A stretch of 25,893 nucleotides of DNA from a bacterium (GCA_026713745.1 JAPONU010000236.1:1-25893); one strand, 5' to 3'; positions 1 through 8,190 are shown, counted from the stretch's first letter. Translations and numbers: made by a program. The notes: generated by a model from the letters alone, not told the origin.

Positions 1-2
1 CC

Positions 3-2150
3 TCGTGCTCGGGCGCGGCGGTGGCGGCGGCGCCGCTCATCAGCTCCGCGGGAATGGTGATGATCTCCGGCGGCAACACCTCGCCGGCGCTCACCTCCGA
101 CCTTGCCGGCAACGCCGGGGAGAACTACAGCGTGGGCTACTACCGCACCGCCCACAACGACCTGTTCCAGGGCGCGGCGATGGCCGAGTTCGTGTTCGCC
201 GAGTTGGGCATCACCACCGCCGCGGCCATCCACGACGGCGACCCCTACACCCAGGGCCTCGCCAAGGCCTTCACCGACGCCTACGCGGCGCTCGGCGGCA
301 CGGTCACGGGCTTCAGCGCGGTCAACAAGGACGACACCGACATGGTGCCGGTGCTGACCGAGGTCGCAGCCGGCACTCCCGGGGCGCTGTTCTTCCCGAT
401 CTTCCAGCCGGCCGGCGACTTCATCGCCGACCAGGCACCGGGCGTTCCCGGTTTGGAGGACACCGCGCTGCTGGCGGCCGACGGCCTGCTGAACACCAAC
501 TACCTGTCGCTGCCCCAAACGGTCGGCATGTACTTCTCGGGTCCCGATCAGCGCTTCGGCGACAACGCGAACCAGAGCACCGGCAAGTCGGCCGCCGACT
601 TCCTGGCCGCTTACGAGGCCGACTACGGCGAGCGCCCGGCGGCACCGTTCTGGGCGCACGGCTACGACGCCACCACGCTGCTGCTCGACGCCATCGACGC
701 AGCGTCCTACATGGACGGCGACACGCTCGTGATCGACCGCCAGGGTGTGCGCGACTTCCTCGACAACGTCGCCGGTTACAGCGGCCTCATCGGCACGATC
801 AACTGCGACAACTTCGGCGACTGCGGCTCCTCCCGCATCACGGTGATCCAGAACATCGGAGGCGAGGAGAACGCCGAGGCCAGCCTCGACAACGTGGTCT
901 TCGCGTTCTCGCCCCTGGGCTCGGCCGCCGAGGCCGGATCCATCCCGCCGATCGAGCTGGAGACGCCGTTCGGCGACGGGTCGCTCGGCACCGTGACGAT
1001 CGAGGCCGGCGACGCGGTCCAGATCCGCTCGCTGAACGCCATCTCCGGTGACGTGGCCTTCTTCGGCCTGCCGATCGAGCGGGCAGTGGTTCTGGCGATC
1101 AGGGACTACGGCCCGGTGCGCGGCTTCGACGTGGACCTCGGCACGACGCTGGACGACCTGTGCTCCAACGACGGCGGCCAGGCCGCGGCGCAGACCATCG
1201 TGGCCGACGAGGACGTGGTCGGCGTGATCGGCACCTCGTGCTCGGGCGCGGCGGTGGCGGCGGCGCCACTGGTCACCGCGGCGGGCATGACGATGATCTC
1301 CGGCGGCAACACCTCGCCGGCGCTCACGTCCGACCTCGCCGGTACCGCCGGGCCCAACTACAGCGTGGGCTACTACCGCACCGCCCACAACGACCTGTTC
1401 CAGGGCGCGGCGATGGCAGCGTTCGTCTACAACGATCTGGGCATCGGTACCGCCGCGGCCATCCACGACGGCGACCCCTACACCCAGGGCCTCGCCCAGG
1501 CCTTCACCGACGCCTACGCGGCGCTCGGTGGCACGGTCACGGGCTTCAGCGCGGTCAACAAGGACGACACCGACATGGTGCCTGTGCTGACCGAGGTCGC
1601 AGCCGGTACCCCCGGGGCGCTGTTCTTCCCGATCTTCCAGCCGGCCGGCGACTTCATTGCCGACCAGGCGCCGGGTGTCCCGGGACTGGAGAGCACGGTG
1701 CTGCTGGCGGCCGACGGCCTGCTGAACACCAACTACCTGTCGCTGCCGCAGACCGAGGGCATGTACTTCTCCGGTCCCGATCAGCGCTTCGGCGACAACG
1801 TGAACCAGAGCACCGGCAAGACAGCGGTCGATTTCCTGGCCGCTTACGAGGCGGAGTACGGCGAGCGGCCGGCTGCCCCGTTCTGGGCGCACGGCTACGA
1901 CGCCACGGCGATGCTGCTGGATGCCATCGTGGCAGCCTCCTGGCTGGACGGTGACAACCTGGTCGTCGACCGCCAGGGCGTGCGCGACTACCTGAACCAG
2001 CTCACGGGTTACAGCGGTCTCATCGGCACGATCAACTGCGACGACTTCGGCGACTGCGGGGCCGCCCGCATCACCGTCGTCCAGAACATCGGAGGCGAGG
2101 CCAACGCCGACGCCAGCATGGAGAACGTGGTCTTCTCCTACGCCCCCTAG
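3..2150 (+). CDS. Branched-chain amino acid-type ABC transporter substrate-binding protein with two tandem binding domains (5' end outside window)
   Basis: The reading frame is open from the first complete codon, so the start, signal peptide and first part of domain 1 lie upstream. The protein is a type I periplasmic-binding protein of the LivJ/Leu-Ile-Val family, which captures amino acids or similar small ligands outside the membrane and delivers them to a LivHMGF permease. Family features include the N-terminal strand and helix visible in domain 2 (about 955-1110), the GTSCSGAA segment at the ligand-binding loop, and the GDPYTQGLA hinge region. Unusually, the whole domain is present twice: positions 3-917 correspond to 1236-2150 with a constant 1233-bp (411-codon) offset. 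By hand count about 42 of about 305 aligned residues differ. Normal LivJ proteins have one domain of about 380-420 residues. livH begins 69 bp downstream, so this is the first visible gene of the transporter operon. The ligand cannot be read from sequence. Confidence 0.93.
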   Translation, partial: SCSGAAVAAAPLISSAGMVMISGGNTSPALTSDLAGNAGENYSVGYYRTAHNDLFQGAAMAEFVFAELGITTAAAIHDGDPYTQGLAKAFTDAYAALGGTVTGFSAVNKDDTDMVPVLTEVAAGTPGALFFPIFQPAGDFIADQAPGVPGLEDTALLAADGLLNTNYLSLPQTVGMYFSGPDQRFGDNANQSTGKSAADFLAAYEADYGERPAAPFWAHGYDATTLLLDAIDAASYMDGDTLVIDRQGVRDFLDNVAGYSGLIGTINCDNFGDCGSSRITVIQNIGGEENAEASLDNVVFAFSPLGSAAEAGSIPPIELETPFGDGSLGTVTIEAGDAVQIRSLNAISGDVAFFGLPIERAVVLAIRDYGPVRGFDVDLGTTLDDLCSNDGGQAAAQTIVADEDVVGVIGTSCSGAAVAAAPLVTAAGMTMISGGNTSPALTSDLAGTAGPNYSVGYYRTAHNDLFQGAAMAAFVYNDLGIGTAAAIHDGDPYTQGLAQAFTDAYAALGGTVTGFSAVNKDDTDMVPVLTEVAAGTPGALFFPIFQPAGDFIADQAPGVPGLESTVLLAADGLLNTNYLSLPQTEGMYFSGPDQRFGDNVNQSTGKTAVDFLAAYEAEYGERPAAPFWAHGYDATAMLLDAIVAASWLDGDNLVVDRQGVRDYLNQLTGYSGLIGTINCDDFGDCGAARITVVQNIGGEANADASMENVVFSYAP
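3..2150 (+). repeat. In-frame tandem duplication, 1233-bp period, inside the binding-protein gene
   Basis: Unit 2 runs from about 918 to the stop at 2150. Unit 1 is the same sequence shifted by 1233 bp and is cut by the window edge. The copies differ by scattered substitutions and no frame-changing indel is seen. A block of about 195 bp (about 270-460 against 1503-1693) encodes identical protein with only a handful of silent differences. Divergence spread along the copies argues against an assembly echo of one locus. Confidence 0.9.
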
Positions 2151-2219
2151 AACGCAGCGTAGAGAAACGGTACGAACCAATCGCCGACGCCTACTGTTGT
2201 AGGCCGTGAGGCGAATCCT

Positions 2220-3341
2220 GTGATCGGTAAGTGGGCGCCCCGCACCGGGGCGCCCCGCACCGGCGTAGACAAGTTCCTGACGCTGCTGCGGGTGCTGGCG
2301 GTCGGGCTCGTGCTCGTCGGGTTCGCCGCATTCATCGCCCAGGAGATCAACACCGACAACGCCTTCGCCCAATGGGCCAATCCCGACGCCACGGGCCTCA
2401 GCGGAGCCGGATTCCGGGGCCTGGTCATCGCGGGGATCTCCCAAGGGGCCATGTACGGGCTGATCGCGCTCGGTTACTCCATGGTCTACGGCGTCCTGGG
2501 GTTCATCAACTTCGCCCACGGCGAGGTCTTCATGATGGGCGCCATGACCGGTTGGGTCACCTCCACCAAGCTGGCGGAGGCCGGGCTGTGGGAGAGCAAC
2601 TTCATCGGCTCGTTCGTGATCGTGCTGTTCGGGTCGATCCTCGTGTCCACGTTCCTGGCGGTGGTCATGGAACGGGTCGCCTACCGGCCGCTGCGGGGGG
2701 CTCCCCGGCTGATACCCCTCATCACGTCGATCGGTGTGTCGTTCTTCATCCAGAACATGTCGATCGTGCTCTTCGGTCCCGCCACCAAGAGCTACCCCGC
2801 AAGGCCCGACTGGGTGAAGAACAAGCACACCGCTCTGCAGATCGAGGGTGACAAGATCATGGTGATCGCGGCGGCCGCTACCTCGATGATCCTGCTCTGG
2901 TACCTCGTCGAGCGCACCAAGGTCGGCAAGGCGATGCGGGCGGTGGCCGAGGACGCCGAGATCGCCGCGCTCATGGGCATCAACGTCAACCGCACGATCG
3001 TGACGGTGTTCGCCGTCGGCGGCGCGTTCGCCGGGATCGCCGGGATCATGTGGGGGATCGACTTCGGCAGCGTGATCGGCCACACCGGCTTCCTGCCGGG
3101 CATCAAGGCCTTCAGCTCGGCCGTCGTGGGCGGCATCGGCCACCTGGGCGGGGCAATGGTCGGCGGCCTGTTCATCGGCATCGCCGAAGCGGTGGGACCA
3201 CTGCTGATCCTGGAGCCGCTCGGCGTCAGCGGCGTGTCCCAGCTGCGTGACGCGGTGGCCTTCGCCATGCTGATCGGCGTGCTGCTGCTGCGGCCCAGCG
3301 GCATCTTCGGTGAGCGGCTGCGGGCCGAGGACCGGGCATGA
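2220..3341 (+). CDS. livH: Branched-chain amino acid ABC transporter permease LivH
   Basis: This is one of the two membrane subunits of a LivHMGF importer. The diagnostic core is seen from about residue 72: GISQGAMYGLIALGYSMVYG followed by GFINFAHGEVFMMGA, the LivH signature, and multiple hydrophobic helices. The cytoplasmic coupling region VERTKVGKAMRAVAEDAEIA lies near residues 230-250. It has 373 residues, longer than typical LivH (about 290-310), because of an N-terminal extension of about 70 residues with one extra hydrophobic segment (about 20-42). The start is GTG with a GAGG ribosome-binding sequence (2208-2211) 8 nt upstream. The first codons contain a direct repeat (encoding APRTG twice) with a GGGGCGCCCC palindrome. 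The stop overlaps livM by 4 nt (ATGA), implying coupled translation. Confidence 0.95.
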   Translation: MIGKWAPRTGAPRTGVDKFLTLLRVLAVGLVLVGFAAFIAQEINTDNAFAQWANPDATGLSGAGFRGLVIAGISQGAMYGLIALGYSMVYGVLGFINFAHGEVFMMGAMTGWVTSTKLAEAGLWESNFIGSFVIVLFGSILVSTFLAVVMERVAYRPLRGAPRLIPLITSIGVSFFIQNMSIVLFGPATKSYPARPDWVKNKHTALQIEGDKIMVIAAAATSMILLWYLVERTKVGKAMRAVAEDAEIAALMGINVNRTIVTVFAVGGAFAGIAGIMWGIDFGSVIGHTGFLPGIKAFSSAVVGGIGHLGGAMVGGLFIGIAEAVGPLLILEPLGVSGVSQLRDAVAFAMLIGVLLLRPSGIFGERLRAEDRA

Positions 3342-5176
3342 CAGCCACCGAGATGCGCCCCGGGGCCGCCCCCGAGCCCGAACTGGCCCCGCCGCGCCGG
3401 GCGCTCGACCAGAACTGGCGCCGGCTGGCGCGCATGGGTGCCGTGGCCGCTTTCGTGGAGGTGTTCATCGCGCTGTCGGGCATGCCGGTGCGACTCGACG
3501 AGCGTCCCGTGATCGTGTCGATCCTGAGCCTCGGCTACGTGTTCATCGGGGCCATCCCGATCGTCGTCGGCAACCGTATTGGCCGCCAGGTCCGCCGCGA
3601 GGGTGTCCCGGTTCACAAGGCCGGCGGCTACGAGTTGCTCGCCGGCACGCTCGCCGGCGCTGTCGCCGCCGCCGGCCTGTCGGTGCTGGTCGCGCTGCTC
3701 ACCCACTTCGACATCCGCGAGCCGCTGGTGAACTGGAGCCCGCAGCTGCTGGACCTGCTCTCGTTCAACCGGGGCCCCGTCTTCGGCGTGCTGATCTGGC
3801 TGGGCATCGGTGCGGTCGGAGGCTTCATCGGTGGTGGCCTGCGGTTGCTTCCCGCCCGCTGGCGGCGGACCCTGGTGACGATGGCCGCCACGGTCGTGCT
3901 CATCTCGATCCTCGAGCAGCTCGTCGCGGACCTGGTGAGCGGTGTTCGCCTCGAGCCCGTGGCCGACTGGTTCTATGGGCGCCGGGGGGGCCTCACACAC
4001 TCCGGAGCCGGGGTGACCGCCGCCATTGCGGGGGTGGCGGCCTTCTTCGGGCGCGGCCGCCTCAAAGCCGCCCGCGCCCACGTGCAGTCCCTCGAAGGCC
4101 CGGCCCGCACCCGTGCCACAAGCCTGATGATCCTGCTGACCGCGGCAATCCTCATCGTGGTGCCTCTGCTGGTCGGCAGCCTCACCAACGAGCTCCTCGC
4201 CAATGTGGGCCTGTTCGTGCTGCTGGCGCTGGGGCTCAACATCGTCGTCGGCCTCGCCGGCATCCTGGACCTGGGCTACGTGGCCTTCTTCGCCGTCGGC
4301 AGCTACACGGCCGCGGTGCTCACGGCGGCCACCTCGCCGAGGATCAACCCCGAGTTCCCCTGGTTCGTGGCGCTCATCTTCGTGGTCGTCGTCACCGGGC
4401 TGGTGGGGTTGTTCATCGGGGCGCCGGTCATCCGCATGCGCGGCGACTACCTGGCCATCGTCACCCTGGGGTTCGGCGAGATCATCCGCCTGCTGTTCCT
4501 GTCGGACTGGCTGTCGGGTTGGTTCGGCGGCGCCCAGGGCATCACCGCCATCGGCGGGGTGGAGATCTTCGGTCTCACGACCGTCGACGGCACAAACCCG
4601 CGCGGCGTCTTCTACCTGGTGCTGGTCTTCTGTGCCATCGCCATCTACGTGTCGTGGCGCCTGGAACGCTCGCGCCTGGGGCGCGCCTGGATGGCCGTGC
4701 GCGAGGACGAGACCGTGGCCGAGGCCATGGGCATCAACACGGTCAACGTGAAGCTGCTGGCGTTCGTCGTGGGCGCCGTGCTGGGCTCGTTCAGCGGCGC
4801 CATCTTCGCCAACAAGGTCGGCTCGGTGTTCCCGTCCAGCTTCCTGATCCTGGTTTCGATGGTCATCCTGGTGGTCGTGATCTTCGGGGGCATGGGCAGC
4901 ATCGTCGGCGTGATCGCCGGTGCGGCACTTCTCATCGGCGTGCTGGGCGGGCCGAAGCAGCCCGGCCTTCTGGCGGAGTTCTCCGAGTTCAAGCTGCTCA
5001 TCTACGGAGCGCTGCTGGTGTGGATGATGCTGGCCCGGCCCGAGGGACTCATCCCCAGCGCCCGGAGAACCCGCGAGCTGCACCAGGAGGAGTTCCTGCA
5101 GGACGCCTGGCTGCGGGGCGAGGTCGACACCGATGACGGCAACGGTGACGCGCAGGGAACGGAGGGACGGTCATGA
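3338..5176 (+). CDS. livM: Branched-chain amino acid ABC transporter permease LivM with long N-terminal membrane extension
   Basis: This is the second permease subunit of the Liv importer. The LivM core begins near residue 262 and includes LGLNIVVGLAGILDLGYVAF (about 298-317), IRMRGDYLAIVTLGFGEIIR, and the coupling helix VREDETVAEAMGIN. The C-terminal helices end with ARPEGLIPS. At 612 residues it is well above the usual 320-420. The first 260 residues carry about five hydrophobic segments (roughly 32-50, 57-79, 98-123, 147-170, 178-200) that are not part of the standard domain and have no motif I recognise. The gene is joined to livH and livG by ATGA overlaps, so stoichiometric synthesis is likely. 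The extension could be an extra membrane module fused to LivM; its role is unknown. Confidence 0.93.
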   Translation: MTATEMRPGAAPEPELAPPRRALDQNWRRLARMGAVAAFVEVFIALSGMPVRLDERPVIVSILSLGYVFIGAIPIVVGNRIGRQVRREGVPVHKAGGYELLAGTLAGAVAAAGLSVLVALLTHFDIREPLVNWSPQLLDLLSFNRGPVFGVLIWLGIGAVGGFIGGGLRLLPARWRRTLVTMAATVVLISILEQLVADLVSGVRLEPVADWFYGRRGGLTHSGAGVTAAIAGVAAFFGRGRLKAARAHVQSLEGPARTRATSLMILLTAAILIVVPLLVGSLTNELLANVGLFVLLALGLNIVVGLAGILDLGYVAFFAVGSYTAAVLTAATSPRINPEFPWFVALIFVVVVTGLVGLFIGAPVIRMRGDYLAIVTLGFGEIIRLLFLSDWLSGWFGGAQGITAIGGVEIFGLTTVDGTNPRGVFYLVLVFCAIAIYVSWRLERSRLGRAWMAVREDETVAEAMGINTVNVKLLAFVVGAVLGSFSGAIFANKVGSVFPSSFLILVSMVILVVVIFGGMGSIVGVIAGAALLIGVLGGPKQPGLLAEFSEFKLLIYGALLVWMMLARPEGLIPSARRTRELHQEEFLQDAWLRGEVDTDDGNGDAQGTEGRS

Positions 5177-5985
5177 ACGGTTCCTCTGTACCGTTGCTGG
5201 AGATCAGGGATCTCTCCATCGAGTTCGGCGGGCTCAAGGCCGTCAACGGCCTCAACATGGAGGTCAACGACGGCGAGATCGTCTCGGTCATCGGCCCCAA
5301 CGGCGCCGGCAAGACGACACTGTTCAACGCCATCAGCGCCATGGTGCCGATCACCTCCGGCGACATCTTGTTCGAGAGCTCCTCGCTGCTGGGACTCGAC
5401 GCCAATCAGGTGACCGCCCGGGGCATCGCCCGCACCTTCCAGAACGTGCGGCTGTTCACCAACATGACGATCCTCGAGAACGTCATGGTGGCCCAGCACT
5501 GCCGGACCCGCCAGGGCGCCTTCGGGGCGCTGCTCTACACGCGGGCCTTCCGGCGCGAGGAGGACGAGATCAGGGCTCGGGGGGAGGAGGCTCTGAGCTT
5601 CTTCGGCAGCCGCCTCGTCGGCTTCCGGCTCAACCAGCCCGCCTCGGTGCTGTCCTACGCCAACCGCCGGCGCCTCGAGATCGCCCGGGCCATGGCGACC
5701 CAGCCCAAGCTCCTGCTACTGGACGAGCCGGTGGCCGGCATGAACCCCGTCGAGTCCGCCGAACTCACCCGCCTCATCGGGCGGCTGCGCGACGAGTGGG
5801 GCTTCGCCATCATCTTCATCGAGCACGACATGTCGGTGGTGCGGGAGGTGTCCGACAGGGTCATCGTCCTGAACCACGGCGAGCTGCTCACCGAGGGCCT
5901 CTACGCCGACGTGTCGGTGGATCCCCGCGTGGTCGAGGCCTACCTCGGCCAGGAAACCATCGTCGAGGATGCGATCAAGTCATGA
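5173..5985 (+). CDS. livG: Branched-chain amino acid ABC transporter ATP-binding protein LivG
   Basis: This is a cytoplasmic ATPase that pairs with LivF to drive the LivHM permease. Visible motifs are Walker A GPNGAGKTT (41-49), Q-loop Q90 in RTFQNVRLF, Walker B LLLLDEP (180-186) followed by VAGMNP, and H-loop His218 in FIEHDMSVV. The ABC signature reads LSYANRRRLEIARA (from 160), whereas LivG proteins usually show LSYGQQRRLEIARA; here Gly-Gln is replaced by Ala-Asn. Length (270) is normal for LivG, including the helical insertion around 105-150 typical of this subfamily. It starts within the last codons of livM (ATGA) and overlaps livF the same way. Confidence 0.95.
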   Translation: MNGSSVPLLEIRDLSIEFGGLKAVNGLNMEVNDGEIVSVIGPNGAGKTTLFNAISAMVPITSGDILFESSSLLGLDANQVTARGIARTFQNVRLFTNMTILENVMVAQHCRTRQGAFGALLYTRAFRREEDEIRARGEEALSFFGSRLVGFRLNQPASVLSYANRRRLEIARAMATQPKLLLLDEPVAGMNPVESAELTRLIGRLRDEWGFAIIFIEHDMSVVREVSDRVIVLNHGELLTEGLYADVSVDPRVVEAYLGQETIVEDAIKS

Positions 5986-6728
5986 GCGACTCCACGCCCG
6001 CCGTCGAGGGGGCCACCCCGCTGCTGGAGATGCGCCAGGTCAACACCCATTACGGCGCGGTGCACGCCCTCAAGGACGTGAACCTGGCCATCTACGCCGG
6101 CGAGATGGTCTGCCTGCTGGGCGGCAACGCCAGCGGCAAGTCCACCACCCTCAAGACCCTGCTGGGCATGGTCAAGCCCAGCTCCGGCCAGGTGGTGCTG
6201 GACGGCGAGGTCGTGAACGACCGCTCCACCGCCTACCGCGTGGAGCGCGGCGTGACCATGGTCCCGGAGAACCGCCGGCTGTTCCAGCGGCTCTCGGTGC
6301 GGGAGAACCTCCAACTCGGGGCCTACCTGCGCAACGACTCCGCCGGAATCGCCTCGGACCTGGAGTGGGTCTTCGAGCTGTTCCCCCGCGTCAAGGAGCG
6401 CCTCAGCCAGAAGTCCGGGACGCTCTCGGGCGGCGAGCAGCAGATGGTGGCGATCGGCCGGGCGCTCATGTCGAGGCCCAAGGTGCTGCTGATGGACGAG
6501 CCCTCGATGGGGCTGGCCCCGGCCCTGGTGAAACAGAACTTCGAGCTGATCGAGCAGATCCACGCCGCCGGGCTCACCATCTTCATGGTGGAGCAGAACG
6601 CCAACATGGCGCTGTCCATCGCCGACCGGGGCTGGGTGTTGCAGACCGGCCGCGTCGTGCTCGACGACACCGCCGAGAACCTCCTCACCCACCCCGACCT
6701 GCGAGCCTCCTACCTCGGCGAGGCCTGA
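5982..6728 (+). CDS. livF: Branched-chain amino acid ABC transporter ATP-binding protein LivF
   Basis: This is the second ATPase of the Liv importer (248 residues). It shows Walker A GGNASGKST (47-55), a slight variant of the usual GPNGAGKST that keeps the essential Gly-Lys-Ser. The LivF-type segment MVPENRRLFQRLSVRENL (about 93-110) has Glu at the Q-loop position, as is usual for LivF. The intact signature LSGGEQQ starts at 148, Walker B VLLMDEP follows near 168 and then SMGLAPALV. I placed the start at the ATG that overlaps the livG stop (ATGA), because it gives a normal LivF N-terminus; the frame is open further upstream but that is antisense-like, arginine-rich sequence. This is the last gene of the operon. 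Confidence 0.95.
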   Translation: MSDSTPAVEGATPLLEMRQVNTHYGAVHALKDVNLAIYAGEMVCLLGGNASGKSTTLKTLLGMVKPSSGQVVLDGEVVNDRSTAYRVERGVTMVPENRRLFQRLSVRENLQLGAYLRNDSAGIASDLEWVFELFPRVKERLSQKSGTLSGGEQQMVAIGRALMSRPKVLLMDEPSMGLAPALVKQNFELIEQIHAAGLTIFMVEQNANMALSIADRGWVLQTGRVVLDDTAENLLTHPDLRASYLGEA

Positions 6729-6758
6729 ACCGCGACCGCCCGGCCGGGGGTTGGCGCT

Positions 6759-6862
6759 TGTCCGGTCGGGGCCGCCGGTGGGCGTCGGCGGATCGTCTGG
6801 CGAAATCGATCCGGCGCCGTCCCCCCGGCGTCCCCTCCCTCGTCGGCTTGTGGTTGTCCGGG
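6759..6862. repeat. REP-like interspersed repeat, copy A (spacer after livF)
   Basis: This stretch matches the 95-bp units at 17369-17558: a CCGGTCGGGGCCGCCGGTGG lead, the conserved 11-nt loop TCTGGCGAAAT (6796-6806) flanked by GGATCG and CGATCC arms, then CCCCGGCGTCCCCTCCCTCG. It can fold as a hairpin. Compared with the later copies, the arm beyond the inner 6 bp has diverged. It lies in the non-coding 330 bp between livF and the PAC2 gene. Confidence 0.8.
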
Positions 6863-6941
6863 GTGCCGTTCTTCCGCTGTTGAGGGACATACTGCACTGA
6901 ACTGGGTTGTAACATCACGAACCGATGCGCAGAATAGAAAC

Positions 6942-6988
6942 GCCGCACCCCTCTGCGCTCTGCCAACGACGACAAAGGGGGGTGCGGC
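6942..6988. terminator. Long-loop GC-rich inverted repeat between livF and PAC2 gene (possible terminator)
   Basis: GCCGCACCCC (6942-6951) is perfectly complementary to GGGGTGCGGC (6979-6988) with a 27-nt loop. It sits between two genes whose 3' ends converge (livF plus, PAC2 minus), where a bidirectional terminator is expected. There is no T-tract, so termination is only a guess. A second small inverted repeat, CCTGAC (7044-7049) and GTCAGG (7058-7063), overlaps the PAC2 stop codon. No gene is seen in the rest of 6729-7058. Confidence 0.4.
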
Positions 6989-7058
6989 ACCTTCGGTCAG
7001 TGACCGCTTATCACGATACACATCCGGGTATCCGTCCATCAACCCTGACGCGGGCGGG

Positions 7059-7943
7059 TCAGGACTGGTCCCGGAGGAACTTCTCGACTTCTTGGACGAG
7101 GCGCTCGGGGTCGTCGGGGTTGACGTCGGCTGTGGTGTCGAACGCCTTCTCCAGCTCGGCGACGTAGGTCTGGGCGTCGTCGTCGCTGCTGACGAGTTCG
7201 TCCACCTCCTGCTCGTAGACGAGCGACTGGTGGTGCAGGTCACCCGTGTCGACGTCGGTGCCGAGCAGGCCGGCGACCTGCTCGGTGAGCGCCAGGCACG
7301 CCTTGGGTGACGGGTTGCCGGCCGCGTACGCGGGCACCGACGCCCACAATGACGCAGAGGCGATACCCGCCTCGCGGCAGGCCACGCCCAGCACGCCGAC
7401 GATCCCGGTGGGGCCCTCGTAGCTCGAGCTGCGCAACTCCAGCCGCTCGGCCAGTTCTGCGTCGTCGGTGGAGCCGTAGATCGACACCGGGCGGGTGTGC
7501 GGCACGTCGGCCAGCAGCGCCCCGAGGGTGACCACGAGCCGCGCCTCGAGATGGGTGGCGACGCCGAGAACGTGGCGGCAGAACGAGCCCCAGCGGAAGT
7601 GCGGTTCGATCCCGTCGAGGATGATCACGTCGGTCTCGGTGCCGGGCACGCGCCCTGCCGAGAAGCGGTTCGCAGGCCAGGTGAGCTGCCGCCGGCCGTC
7701 ATCGTCCAGATGCACGAGCGGGCGAGCCACGGTGAAGTCGTAGTACTCCTCCGGATCCAGCTCGGCGAACGGTTTGGTCCGCCACTGGCGCGCCAGGTGC
7801 TTGGCCGCGCTGGTGGCTGCGTCCCCGGCGTCGTTCCACCCCCGGAACGCGGCGAGCAGCACAGGCTCCTCCAGCCGCGGGCGCCTCGTCCATTGGAGTT
7901 CGGCGAGATCGGGCGTGGGTGAGTGCGGCAACATTTCGTCCAC
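7059..7943 (-). CDS. PAC2 family protein (proteasome-assembly-chaperone-like)
   Basis: This 294-residue protein has the PAC2-family hallmark FRGWNDAGDAA at about residues 33-43. It is followed by alternating strands such as VIILDGIEPHFRW and LVVTLGALLADVPHTRP, and by the GPTGIVGVLG segment. Actinobacteria with proteasomes commonly carry such proteins, but their biochemical role is not settled. I chose the GTG at 7943 because a TAGGGT -10-like hexamer lies 7 nt upstream, the arrangement of a leaderless transcript; the ATG at 7934 is the alternative. The frame is open further upstream, but that is repeat-rich proline/arginine sequence and unlikely to be coding. The C-terminus is acidic and helical. 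It diverges from the GNAT gene, and no operon partner is apparent. Confidence 0.88.
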   Translation of the reverse strand: MDEMLPHSPTPDLAELQWTRRPRLEEPVLLAAFRGWNDAGDAATSAAKHLARQWRTKPFAELDPEEYYDFTVARPLVHLDDDGRRQLTWPANRFSAGRVPGTETDVIILDGIEPHFRWGSFCRHVLGVATHLEARLVVTLGALLADVPHTRPVSIYGSTDDAELAERLELRSSSYEGPTGIVGVLGVACREAGIASASLWASVPAYAAGNPSPKACLALTEQVAGLLGTDVDTGDLHHQSLVYEQEVDELVSSDDDAQTYVAELEKAFDTTADVNPDDPERLVQEVEKFLRDQS

Positions 7944-7950
7944 GGGCGCG

Positions 7951-7956
7951 ACCCTA
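7951..7956 (-). promoter_or_regulatory. Putative -10 element (TAGGGT) of leaderless PAC2 transcript
   Basis: On the minus strand TAGGGT is followed by a 7-nt spacer and then the GTG start at 7943. No ribosome-binding sequence is visible. The same hexamer and spacing occur upstream of hemE and of the helicase gene. Confidence 0.5.
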
Positions 7957-7984
7957 CCGCCGAGCGCACCATCCGCAGAATTCG

Positions 7985-8190
7985 TCCCTCCGGTTTTCCG
8001 GCCGCCCGGTCGGGGCCCCGGCGCCCCCTCCCTCGGCTGTCGGGTGTCCGGTCGGCGCCGTCCCCCCCGCCCCCCTCCCTCGGTTGATTTGCAGGCCCGG
8101 CCGGGGGTCGGGGTGCCGTTTGCTCCTTCGCGCGGGGGCAAGGCGTCGCATATCGGCCCCTCGCCCCCTTCCCTCGCTGGTCGACGGGTG
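7985..8190. repeat. GC-rich degenerate repeats related to the REP-like family (intergenic)
   Basis: The spacer between the divergent PAC2 and GNAT genes contains three spaced boxes resembling CCCCTCCCTCGG(C/T)TG (about 8030, 8080 and 8168). Between them are CCGGTCGG-like and GGCGCCG segments shared with the 95-bp repeats at 17.4 kb. The conserved TCTGGCGAAAT hairpin loop is missing. Apart from the two promoter-like hexamers at its ends I see no gene in 7944-8226. Confidence 0.5.

Noticed and set aside
3..2150. Duplication of the binding domain as a simple assembly artefact
   Set aside because: The two units differ at many positions, including dozens of amino acids. A false echo of one sequence would be near identical.
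2792..5083. Very long minus-strand open frame antisense to livH/livM
   Set aside because: The translation is Asp/His/Gln/Arg-rich with no domain, and it lies opposite two clear membrane permease genes. Long antisense open frames are expected at this GC content.
5133..5981. Upstream extension of the livF frame to a 531-residue protein
   Set aside because: The extension overlaps livG in another frame and is Arg-rich non-homologous sequence. The ATG at 5982 gives a normal LivF and an ATGA overlap.
7944..8141. N-terminal extension of the PAC2 protein by 66 residues
   Set aside because: The extension is Gly/Arg/Pro-rich translation of C-rich repeats, and a -10-like element sits directly before the GTG at 7943.
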